In this document: in pieces, positions 55,231 to 62,872 of the stretch
Layout: every line of letters starts with the position of its first letter
Position numbering within the stretch: the stretch's first letter is position 1
Source: Ohessyouella blattaphilus
GTDB lineage: Bacteria; Bacillota; Clostridia; Lachnospirales; Lachnospiraceae
Assembly (NCBI RefSeq): GCF_024721265.1
Contig: NZ_JAMXOC010000001.1
Span: 124,001-188,000 of the forward strand
DNA: 64,000 bases
Direction of reading: 5' to 3'
Notes under the pieces: model-generated
Told to the model about the DNA's origin: nothing
The model's database searches: none
The model's input: the letters and a program-made list of their open reading frames with translations, nothing else
Made by a program: the position numbers and the translations under genes

Positions 55231-55259
55231 ATAATACAATTTCCCGAGGGTATTTGCAA
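55231..55259 (-). promoter_or_regulatory. glyS promoter embedded in a terminator hairpin
   Basis: On minus, TTGCAA (55254-55259), 17-base spacer, TATTAT (55231-55236). The -35 lies in the loop of the hairpin at 55241-55275 and the spacer contains its 3' arm. Confidence 0.6.
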
Positions 55260-55275
55260 GCGCTACCCTCGGGAA
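55241..55275 (-). terminator. Hydrogenase operon terminator
   Basis: Perfect 12-bp stem TTCCCGAGGGTA / TACCCTCGGGAA (55241-55252 and 55264-55275), 18 bases after the hydA stop. On minus it is followed by AUUGUAUUAU, a weak U-run. Confidence 0.75.
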
Positions 55276-55292
55276 TTATCATTCGTCTTTTC

Positions 55293-56972
55293 CTAGTGGC
55301 GAGTGTGCAGAAGTTCGTGCTCTCTGCCCTTAATGATGTCGCGGTAGATAACTTCTACCATCGGATTTTCGTTAGATGTTCTCACCTGAGAACCGGTATC
55401 GACTTTATAAAGACCCTTCACTCTTGCCTTTTTCGTCTTCGGGCCGGCTGGTACTGGCTGACCACCACCCATAACACAGCCCCGGCGACAAGCCATCACT
55501 TCTACGAAATCGTAATGACGCTTGCCAGCCTTCATCTCTTCAATCAACTGAGAAGCAACGCCCAGTCCATGAACGATAGCGATTTTTACTTCTCTATCTC
55601 CTAGCATAATGGACGTTTCCTTCACACTATCAAGTCCCCTTACGCCGGAGAACTCTATTCTGCTAAGTTCGCTTAAGTTATTGTCTTTGTCATAGCAAAT
55701 CTTTCGCAGTACGGCTTCGGTTACCCCACCGGTTACGCCAAAGATAACGCCACCGCCACTAGCGATACCAAAAGGCATGTCCACAGCTTCTTCATCTAAT
55801 TCTTCGAATTTGATGGCCGCTTTTCGAATCATTCTGGCCGCTTCTGCCGTGGTAATAACTGCATCTGTGTCCTGAACGCCGTCGGTATGATTTTCCGGTC
55901 TTAAAGCCTCGCCCTTTTTCGCAGTACAAGGCATAATAGAAACCACAAAAGTCTTCTTCTCGTCATCTTTAAAGTAATCTTTAAGAACAGCTGAGAACAT
56001 CCCTTGAGGTGAACGACAGCTAGAGATATTTTCTTTCAGTTCTGGAAACTTATAATCCGAAAATTTTACCCAGCCTGGACAACACGAGGTGAAAAGTGGC
56101 AAGTTCTCGTTCTTCGTTAAACGCTCCACCAACTCAGCCGACTCTTCGTATACCGTTAAATCGGCACCGAAAGAAGTATCAAAAACCTTGTCAAAGCCAA
56201 TTCGGCGAAGGGCACTGACGAGTTTTCCCATAGAGTTTTCCCCTTTCGGGATACCGAAGGAATCACCTACAGCAATTCGTACAGCCGGCGCGATTTGGGC
56301 AACCACCCGGGTATTCGGATCATTAAGGGCTTCCCAGACTCTATCTTCGTCCTTCTTAATGGTAATCGCTGCTGTCGGACAGACCACGCGGCACTGGCCA
56401 CAGCCCACGCACTCAGTATCGTTAATATCCTTATTAAACGCGGGCATAACCTGCATTTTCGACCCTCTAAAGGCAAAGTCAAGAGCACCCACACCTTGTA
56501 CCTCGGCACAGGTACGCACACAGTCACCGCAGAGAATACACTTATTCGGATCTCTCACAATACTCGGCGAGCTAAAATCAAGAGGTTGTTCTTCCTTATT
56601 ATTAGTAAAACGAACCGCATCCACGCCTAATTTGTAGGCCAAGCTTTGAAGGGTACAGATACCGTTTTTGTGACACGTTGTACAATCCCGACAATGGGAA
56701 GAAAGCAAGAGCTCCATAATTAACTTACGATAATTTTGTAACTTAATGGTGTTGGTCTTAATCACCATTCCCGGTCTTGGTTGTTCTGAACAAGAGGCGA
56801 ACACCCGACCTCTCTCATCCTCTACCACGCACATCCGACAGGCACCATAAATAGATAGCTCGGAGTGATAGCAGAAGGTAGGTAAATCAATGCCGGCTTT
56901 TCGGATAACGGAAAGCAGATTCTTTTCGCCCTCAAGCGGCACACATCTTGAATCGATTGTAATAAAATCCAT
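55293..56972 (-). CDS. hydA: [FeFe]-hydrogenase catalytic subunit (HydA)
   Basis: 559-aa subunit that makes or uses H2. N-terminal [2Fe-2S] ligands are C34, C45, C48 and C61. A His-ligated cluster follows in HCRDCTTCHKNGIC, and then two [4Fe-4S] ferredoxin motifs, CILCGDC and CVGCGQC. H-cluster signatures L1 TSCCPGW (near 300), L2 MPCTAKK (near 345) and L3 MACRRGCVMGGGQP (near 492) are all intact. The start is ATG 56972, just after AAGGAGG, not the longer frame from 57050. With HydB and HydC it forms the trimeric, likely electron-bifurcating, NADH/ferredoxin hydrogenase. Confidence 0.96.
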   Translation of the reverse strand: MDFITIDSRCVPLEGEKNLLSVIRKAGIDLPTFCYHSELSIYGACRMCVVEDERGRVFASCSEQPRPGMVIKTNTIKLQNYRKLIMELLLSSHCRDCTTCHKNGICTLQSLAYKLGVDAVRFTNNKEEQPLDFSSPSIVRDPNKCILCGDCVRTCAEVQGVGALDFAFRGSKMQVMPAFNKDINDTECVGCGQCRVVCPTAAITIKKDEDRVWEALNDPNTRVVAQIAPAVRIAVGDSFGIPKGENSMGKLVSALRRIGFDKVFDTSFGADLTVYEESAELVERLTKNENLPLFTSCCPGWVKFSDYKFPELKENISSCRSPQGMFSAVLKDYFKDDEKKTFVVSIMPCTAKKGEALRPENHTDGVQDTDAVITTAEAARMIRKAAIKFEELDEEAVDMPFGIASGGGVIFGVTGGVTEAVLRKICYDKDNNLSELSRIEFSGVRGLDSVKETSIMLGDREVKIAIVHGLGVASQLIEEMKAGKRHYDFVEVMACRRGCVMGGGQPVPAGPKTKKARVKGLYKVDTGSQVRTSNENPMVEVIYRDIIKGREHELLHTRH

Positions 56973-56986
56973 AACTTCCTCCTTCG

Positions 56987-58867
56987 TTAGCTCGCTATAT
57001 GGATAGCCCCGAACGGACAGGTGTCCACGCAGGCGCCACACTTGATACATTTCTCTTGATTAATCTGATAAGGTTCTTTGATGACACCATCAATAGCCTC
57101 CACCGGACAGTTCCGCGCACATTTCGAACAGCCTTTACAGGCGTCTGCGTCGATTACGTAACTTCTAAGCTTTTCACAGCTTCCAGCAGGACATTTGCGA
57201 TTAATATGAGCTATATATTCATCTCTAAAGTTAGCGAGCGTACTAAGAACCGGCAAGGCCGCACTTTTACCCAAACCGCAAAGAGCGGTATCGGTAATGG
57301 CGTGTCCCAATTCTTCCAGCATATCCAAATCTTCTTCCTTACCTTCGCCGATAACCATGCGCTCCAGAATCTCCAGCATCCGCATCGTTCCTTCGCGACA
57401 AGGTACACACTTACCACAGCTTTCATTCTGGGTAAAGTTCATGAAAAATCTTGCCACTTCCACCATACAAGAATTTTCATCCATAACTACAAGACCACCA
57501 GAACCAATCATTGCGCCCCGCTTCTTAAGAGAATCAAAGTCAAGTTGAATATCCAAATCCGCATCCACGAGACAACCACCAGAGGGTCCCCCGATTTGCA
57601 CCGCTTTAAAGGCACCACCGCCTTTGACACCGCCACCGATGTCATAGATAACTTCACGAAGAGTGGTTCCCATAGGCACTTCAATCAGCCCCGTATTGTT
57701 AACACTACCAGTGAGCGCAAACGCTTTCGTTCCCGGACTTCCTTCTGTCCCGATGCTCTTAAACCAAGCCGCTCCATTTTCCACAATCATCGGAACGTTA
57801 GCGTACGTCTCCACATTATTGAGAACTGTCGGTTTGCCAAATAAGCCTTGCTCCACCGTTCTTGGCGGCTTCGTTCTTGGCATTCCTCGCTCCCCTTCAA
57901 TGGAAGCGGTTAGGGCACTACCTTCTCCACAGACAAACGCACCGGCACCCCGGTTAATATGTAATTTGAAAGAGAAATCCGTACCCAGGATATGATCTCC
58001 TAAAAGCTGCATCTCTTCCGCCTGGGCAATGGCTGTCTTCAAACGGCTAATCGCTAGCGGATACTCTGCCCGCACATAGATATAACCTTCCTGAGCACCC
58101 GTTGCATAAGCCGCTAGCATCATGCCCTCGATCATCTTATGGGGATCGCCTTCCATAATACTGCGGTCCATAAAAGCACCCGGATCACCCTCGTCGCCAT
58201 TACAGACAACGTAGCGAATCTTCTCTGGTTGTCTGGCCACCTGACGCCATTTGTAACCGGTCTGGAAACCACCGCCGCCACGGCCTCTTAAATTCGCTTC
58301 TTCGACTACATCTACTACCTCATCTGGTTTCATGTCAAATAAGGCCTTTTCAATTGCTGAATAACCACCAACAGCCAAATACTCGCTGATGTGCTCGGCA
58401 TCGATATGACCACAGTTCTTAAGGACTAAACGAGTCTGCTTCGCATAAAAAGGAATGTCTTCTTGGGCTTCGTACTTCACTCCATCAATTTCGTAAACCA
58501 GACGTTCTACCGGTTCCCCTCTCAAAATGGTCTTTTCAAAAATTTCTTGACAATCCTCTGGTTTCACCTTGATATAGAGAATGTTCATAGGTTCAATCCG
58601 CACCAGTGGTCCCATCTCACAGAAGCCGTGACAGCCGCTCTTCTTAACGCCTACGTGAGCAATCTCTTTACCAAACTCCACCGATACGTTCTTCACATCT
58701 TTACTCAGCTCTGTAAAACGGTCACAAATCTCCTGAGAGCCGCCAGCTAGACAACCTGTCCCCGCACAGATTAAGATCCGGCAATCGTCTGCTACCATCT
58801 GTGCCTTGCTTTCGCTCCGCGCCTTTTGTAAATCTTCTCGTGATTTTAAACTAAAATTCACTGCCAT
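56987..58867 (-). CDS. hydB: Hydrogenase NuoF-like flavoprotein subunit (HydB)
   Basis: 626-aa subunit. An N-terminal thioredoxin-like [2Fe-2S] domain (about 25-120) precedes the NuoF core with the NAD/FMN motif RGRGGGGFQTG near residue 195 and CNGDEGDPGAF. The [4Fe-4S] site is ESCGKCVPCREG. Two C-terminal ferredoxin clusters are CKGCSKCARNCP and CIKCGACVDTCP. It holds FMN and is the proposed bifurcation site. Its start shares one base with the end of hydC. Confidence 0.96.
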   Translation of the reverse strand: MAVNFSLKSREDLQKARSESKAQMVADDCRILICAGTGCLAGGSQEICDRFTELSKDVKNVSVEFGKEIAHVGVKKSGCHGFCEMGPLVRIEPMNILYIKVKPEDCQEIFEKTILRGEPVERLVYEIDGVKYEAQEDIPFYAKQTRLVLKNCGHIDAEHISEYLAVGGYSAIEKALFDMKPDEVVDVVEEANLRGRGGGGFQTGYKWRQVARQPEKIRYVVCNGDEGDPGAFMDRSIMEGDPHKMIEGMMLAAYATGAQEGYIYVRAEYPLAISRLKTAIAQAEEMQLLGDHILGTDFSFKLHINRGAGAFVCGEGSALTASIEGERGMPRTKPPRTVEQGLFGKPTVLNNVETYANVPMIVENGAAWFKSIGTEGSPGTKAFALTGSVNNTGLIEVPMGTTLREVIYDIGGGVKGGGAFKAVQIGGPSGGCLVDADLDIQLDFDSLKKRGAMIGSGGLVVMDENSCMVEVARFFMNFTQNESCGKCVPCREGTMRMLEILERMVIGEGKEEDLDMLEELGHAITDTALCGLGKSAALPVLSTLANFRDEYIAHINRKCPAGSCEKLRSYVIDADACKGCSKCARNCPVEAIDGVIKEPYQINQEKCIKCGACVDTCPFGAIHIAS

Positions 58868-59343
58868 TATTCATCACCTCGCAGTTCTGCTAAAAGTTCT
58901 CCTGCTTTTTCCGGCGTCATCGCTGGATACACCTTTTCATTTACCGTTAGAACCGGTGCTAAGCCACAGGCTCCAAGACAGGATACGGTCTCTACTGTAA
59001 AAAGCATATCATCGGTGGTATGCTTGTCCTTTGATAGACCTAATTCTTTATGTAGATATTCTAAGATGGGAAGTGATTTACGTACGTGACAGGCCGTGCC
59101 ATCACAAACCTTAATGATGTATTTCCCTTTGGGGTCAAATGAGAAATTCTCATAAAAAGTAGCTACACTATAGGCTTTCGCTTCGGTAATACCGATTTCT
59201 TTGGCGACGTAGCTTAAAAGCTCTGGGGGTAGATAACGATATTCGTTTTGAATATCCTGGATGATAGGGATCAACGCCCGTTGCATGCGTCCGTGGGATT
59301 CGATGATCTCATCAGCCTTTTGGTAAAACGACTGTTCTAACAT
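58867..59343 (-). CDS. hydC: Hydrogenase NuoE-like subunit (HydC)
   Basis: 158-aa thioredoxin-like [2Fe-2S] protein. Cluster ligands are in CDGTACHVR and SCLGACGLAPV. It is the first gene of hydC-hydB-hydA. SD AGGAGG lies six bases before the ATG. Its promoter carries a possible Rex site (59412-59429), which would tie expression to the NADH/NAD ratio. Confidence 0.95.
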   Translation of the reverse strand: MLEQSFYQKADEIIESHGRMQRALIPIIQDIQNEYRYLPPELLSYVAKEIGITEAKAYSVATFYENFSFDPKGKYIIKVCDGTACHVRKSLPILEYLHKELGLSKDKHTTDDMLFTVETVSCLGACGLAPVLTVNEKVYPAMTPEKAGELLAELRGDE

Positions 59344-59400
59344 TTCATTCCTCCTAAGTCTTGTTCGTTAAATAACTATCTATTATAGATTTCCAGTCTA

Positions 59401-59429
59401 ATTATGCCCCATTGTTAAATAATATGCAA
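59401..59429 (-). promoter_or_regulatory. hydCBA promoter with a Rex-like operator
   Basis: On minus, TTGCAT (59424-59429), 17-base spacer, CATAAT (59401-59406). The 18-mer TTGTTAA-ATAA-TATGCAA (59412-59429, on plus) matches the Rex consensus TTGTTAANNNNTTAACAA at 11 of 14 positions and covers the -35 and part of the spacer. Confidence 0.5.
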
Positions 59430-59443
59430 TATAAAAAATTGAA

Positions 59444-59461
59444 ACAATTCGCGAACAATTC
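59444..59461. promoter_or_regulatory. Direct repeat upstream of the hydrogenase promoter
   Basis: ACAATTC (59444-59450) recurs at 59455-59461, an 11-base period, about one helical turn. It lies upstream of the -35 and might bind an activator. The rest of the 283 bases from 59344 to 59626 holds only this promoter region and the terminator at its far end. Confidence 0.3.
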
Positions 59462-59556
59462 ACACCTTTCTCAGTTACCTTTACCCCCATTATGGAAGCG
59501 TCAATTTATTGCCATTTTGTATCCCAAATGATAGAATTAACCTATGAAAAATAGCG

Positions 59557-59596
59557 TAAAAAAAAGAATAGCACCGAGTAAGGCGGTGCCATTCTT
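59557..59596 (-). terminator. Terminator of the hexarate operon
   Basis: Stem AAGAATAGCACCG / CGGTGC-C-ATTCTT (59564-59576 and 59584-59596); the plus mismatch becomes G-U in minus RNA. On minus it is followed by a run of eight U. It lies 30 bases after the last gene. Confidence 0.85.
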
Positions 59597-59626
59597 ATCA
59601 TCCTAAGTATTGTACTCGAAAATCGT

Positions 59627-60517
59627 CTACAGTAATTCCATTCCCCCAAGCACGCTTCGTAGCTTCTCTTTTTCTTCGCTACTAAGCTCCGCAATCGGCT
59701 CTAAGCACTTACCAACAGGGATTCCCTGCATTACCAGGCCTTCTTTAATAACCGCTGGAAACGTGCCCATGCCACAAGCGATACGCAAGGGGGCAAATCT
59801 ATACTGAGCTTCTAGTGAACCGGCCAAATCACCTTCTACAAACTTATCGTAGATATCAGCCGCGATTCGCGGAGCTACATTAGCACAGGAAGCGATGGCG
59901 CCTGTGGCTCCGTAGCAGAGCGCTCCATAAATGAGAGTATCTCTCCCCATCAAGACGTGAAAATCCGGATTATCTCTTGTCAAACGGATGTATTCGGTAG
60001 CATTGGTCATATCGCCGGTGCTGTCTTTAATCCCCACAATATTGGGAATCTCTGCTAATCTAGCAGCTGTCGCCGGCGCAATCGTTACATTGGTCTTCGG
60101 CGCGTTATTGTAAAGAATAATCGGCAGCGTTGTACTCTCGGCGATAGTCTTAAAGAACTCGTAGAGCTCGTCCTGACTTTGAGAGATGAACATCGGGGTC
60201 AGGACCGAGACCGCGTCTACGCCTACTTCTTCACAAATTTTCGTTAGACGAATAGCCCCCCTAGTGGTAATATGGTTGGCTCCGCCGTACACTGGCACCC
60301 GACCTGCAGCTTCTTCTTTTACCGTTTCTAATATTTTTCTGAAAGTTTCATCATCAAAAGCGTAAAACTCTCCTGTCGTCCCCATGGGAAACAGCCCATG
60401 AACACCTTGATCAATTAGATGATTCACCAGTTGACGCAATACCTGGTAATTCACTTCCCCACTATCTGTAAGAGGGGTAATCACTGGTGGAATAATTCCC
60501 TGTGGTTTAAATGCCAT
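59627..60517 (-). CDS. DapA-family lyase/dehydratase of the hexarate operon
   Basis: 296-aa TIM-barrel protein of the dihydrodipicolinate synthase / N-acetylneuraminate lyase family. The Schiff-base lysine is in VGIKDSTGD near residue 160 and the catalytic tyrosine in LYNNAP near 133. The pyruvate-carboxylate loop is MGTTGEF. It lies in an operon with glucarate dehydratase and tartronate semialdehyde reductase, so it probably acts on 5-keto-4-deoxyglucarate, either as an aldolase giving pyruvate and tartronate semialdehyde or as a decarboxylating dehydratase. The first fits the presence of GarR. A true DapA role is unlikely here. Confidence 0.88.
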   Translation of the reverse strand: MAFKPQGIIPPVITPLTDSGEVNYQVLRQLVNHLIDQGVHGLFPMGTTGEFYAFDDETFRKILETVKEEAAGRVPVYGGANHITTRGAIRLTKICEEVGVDAVSVLTPMFISQSQDELYEFFKTIAESTTLPIILYNNAPKTNVTIAPATAARLAEIPNIVGIKDSTGDMTNATEYIRLTRDNPDFHVLMGRDTLIYGALCYGATGAIASCANVAPRIAADIYDKFVEGDLAGSLEAQYRFAPLRIACGMGTFPAVIKEGLVMQGIPVGKCLEPIAELSSEEKEKLRSVLGGMELL

Positions 60518-60528
60518 AATTTTCCCTC

Positions 60529-61413
60529 CTAATCTGCCAATGAAACGTTGGAAACTTTTTCATAATATTTGGCGATGGCGCTATGATCATCCTTTTCGAA
60601 GCCGTCCGCTTTAAGACACTGCATAATCTCCATAATCTGAGCGGTCAGCGGTAATGAAGCGTTCACTAGATGAGAAGCGTTCAGCGCATTGGTTAGATCC
60701 TTAATATGAAGTTCCACTCTAAAACCTGGCTTAAAGTCATGGTTTAACATCATTGGTGCTTTCGCGTCCATAACGGTAGAACCTGCTAGTCCGCCGCGAA
60801 TCGCCTGATAGACAAGCTCTGGATCCGCTCCGGCTTTTTTCGCTAAAGTAAGTGCCTCTGAGACTGCAGCAATGTTAATCGCCACCACGATCTGATTGGC
60901 CAGCTTAGCCGTATTACCGGCTCCTAGTCCCCCTACATACGTAACGCTTCCGGCCATGCACATCAATAGATCGTAGTACTTATCAAAGGTCTCCTTTTTG
61001 CCACCCACCATTACCGATAACGTACCATCTATAGCCTTTGGCTCTCCCCCGGAAACAGGAGCATCCATCAATTCAATCCCTTTGGTTGCTAGTTCTGCTC
61101 CAATCGCCTTTGACTCCATGGGGTCAATGGAACTCATATCGATAACTACTGTTCCTGGCTTAGCGGTTTCCGAAATACAGTTTTCCCCTAGGCAAACCTC
61201 TCTTACTTGAGGCGAGTTAGGCACCATGGTTATAATCACTTCGCACTGAGCCCCAACCTCTGCATTGCTTTTTGCAGCGATTGCTCCGGCTGCCACTAAC
61301 TCATCTATCGCTGGCTGACTGGTGTTATATACCACCACCTCGTGGCCAGCCTTTAATAGGTTCTTGCTCATCGGCTTTCCCATAATACCTAATCCAACAA
61401 ATCCAACTTTCAT
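60529..61413 (-). CDS. garR: Tartronate semialdehyde (2-hydroxy-3-oxopropionate) reductase
   Basis: 294-aa beta-hydroxyacid dehydrogenase. The Rossmann motif is GLGIMGKPM near residue 7. The substrate-binding block DAPVSGGEPKA lies near 116. The catalytic lysine is in GAGNTAKLANQ near 170. It reduces tartronate semialdehyde to glycerate. The start is ATG 61413, six bases after GGAGGT; the frame opens two codons earlier. By context it uses a product of hexarate breakdown. The paralogous 3-hydroxyisobutyrate dehydrogenase is the alternative. Confidence 0.92.
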   Translation of the reverse strand: MKVGFVGLGIMGKPMSKNLLKAGHEVVVYNTSQPAIDELVAAGAIAAKSNAEVGAQCEVIITMVPNSPQVREVCLGENCISETAKPGTVVIDMSSIDPMESKAIGAELATKGIELMDAPVSGGEPKAIDGTLSVMVGGKKETFDKYYDLLMCMAGSVTYVGGLGAGNTAKLANQIVVAINIAAVSEALTLAKKAGADPELVYQAIRGGLAGSTVMDAKAPMMLNHDFKPGFRVELHIKDLTNALNASHLVNASLPLTAQIMEIMQCLKADGFEKDDHSAIAKYYEKVSNVSLAD

Positions 61414-61429
61414 TATCATACCTCCAAAT

Positions 61430-62845
61430 TTATTTTATAAACAATTGCAATACTAATAATTCTACTACACCTACACCGGCCATAATCATGGATATCGCCG
61501 TCTTACAACGCACTTGATCCTTTAATTCGCCAACGCCAAACATTCCGTTCCACACCCAGAATCCACTATCGTTAAAGTAAGAAAAGGAAATCGCACCAAC
61601 ACAACAGGCCTGAGCTAATAATACTGGGTTAACGCCGATTGCCGCCATCAGTGGTGCCGTTAAAGAAGCTGCCGTCGTAATCGCTACCGTTGCCGAACCA
61701 AGAGCGATTCGCATCAGGGCCGCAATAATAAACGGAATCAAAATTGCCGGGATTGGCCAACCAAGTACTAATTCTCCTAGAGCATTACCGATACCACTTA
61801 CTTTAATCACATTACCAAGGCAACCACCAGCTCCGGTAATCAACATAATAATACCTGTATCTTTAATGGCACCATCCATCATCCCAAGAACGGTTTTGTT
61901 TTCTTCCTTTTTAACTAAGCCGTAGATTGCTAGGATGGTTCCGATACCTAAAGCAATAATCGGCTCACCAAACAATTCAATCGTGTAGTTGATAACGGCA
62001 TTATCCATTCCGCCGACCAGGTTATAAATGGTTTTCGTCAGAATGAGCACAAGAGGCACAATAATTGGCGCCATCGAGTTCCAAAGAGATGGTAACTGCT
62101 TTTCGCCCATAATCTTATCTAACTCTTCCATTGACTTTAAGTACTCAGGACGGAATTCTTTCCGCTCGTAACCGCCGTTATCTAAAGGAATCTGATAGAT
62201 TTTCTTTCCGATGTACTGGCAATAAAAAACAGCTACAATTAACATCGGTACAGATAACAAGGCACCTAACATAATCATCTGACCCACATCCACGTTTAAC
62301 ATACCCGCCGCTGTCAGCGGTCCTGGTGTTGGTGGTACCATACAGTGCGTTAACTGCAAACCGGCTGCTAGCGCCAGCGCTAGGCCAACTACGGATTTGC
62401 CCGTCACTTTCGATAGAGCTTTACATAGGGGCGCAAAGATTACGATCGCCGAGTCCGCAAATACGGGAATGGAGATAAACCAGCCGGTGATAGCCAGCGC
62501 CCATTCTTCCTTCTTTTTGCCTACTGCTTTAATAAAGGTGTAGGCTAGCTTTTCGGCGGCTCCTGATTTTTCCAAAATGCCGCCCATCATAACTCCTAAG
62601 CCGATAATAATACCGGTACTCTTTAGTGTGTTACCAAATCCGTCCTTAATGGCCGTCATCAGACCCACTTGAACGGTCCCGTCTGCTAAAGTAATATCTA
62701 CTGGAGACATTCCCCCTATGAGACCTGTGACAATCGCCGCTAATAATAAGGCAATAAAGGTATGCACTTTTGTCTTCATTACTAAAACGATCATTAAAGC
62801 GATACCAATTACTAAACCGAGTAACATTCTCGTTGATTCACTCAT
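61430..62845 (-). CDS. GntP-family permease (gluconate/glucarate-type)
   Basis: 471-aa transporter with about 12 helices and GntP/Gnt hallmarks such as PVFADSAIVIFAPL and THCMVPPTPGPL. By context it imports glucarate, galactarate or a related sugar acid. Lies between gudD and garR in the same direction. Confidence 0.93.
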   Translation of the reverse strand: MSESTRMLLGLVIGIALMIVLVMKTKVHTFIALLLAAIVTGLIGGMSPVDITLADGTVQVGLMTAIKDGFGNTLKSTGIIIGLGVMMGGILEKSGAAEKLAYTFIKAVGKKKEEWALAITGWFISIPVFADSAIVIFAPLCKALSKVTGKSVVGLALALAAGLQLTHCMVPPTPGPLTAAGMLNVDVGQMIMLGALLSVPMLIVAVFYCQYIGKKIYQIPLDNGGYERKEFRPEYLKSMEELDKIMGEKQLPSLWNSMAPIIVPLVLILTKTIYNLVGGMDNAVINYTIELFGEPIIALGIGTILAIYGLVKKEENKTVLGMMDGAIKDTGIIMLITGAGGCLGNVIKVSGIGNALGELVLGWPIPAILIPFIIAALMRIALGSATVAITTAASLTAPLMAAIGVNPVLLAQACCVGAISFSYFNDSGFWVWNGMFGVGELKDQVRCKTAISMIMAGVGVVELLVLQLFIK

Positions 62846-62872
62846 TTTTCCTTCTCCTCTTATCCTTTAGTC

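Noticed and set aside
56999-57844. 281-codon open frame on plus
   Set aside because: Lies fully antisense to hydB, whose motifs are intact; composition is that of a mirrored frame and it has no ribosome site.
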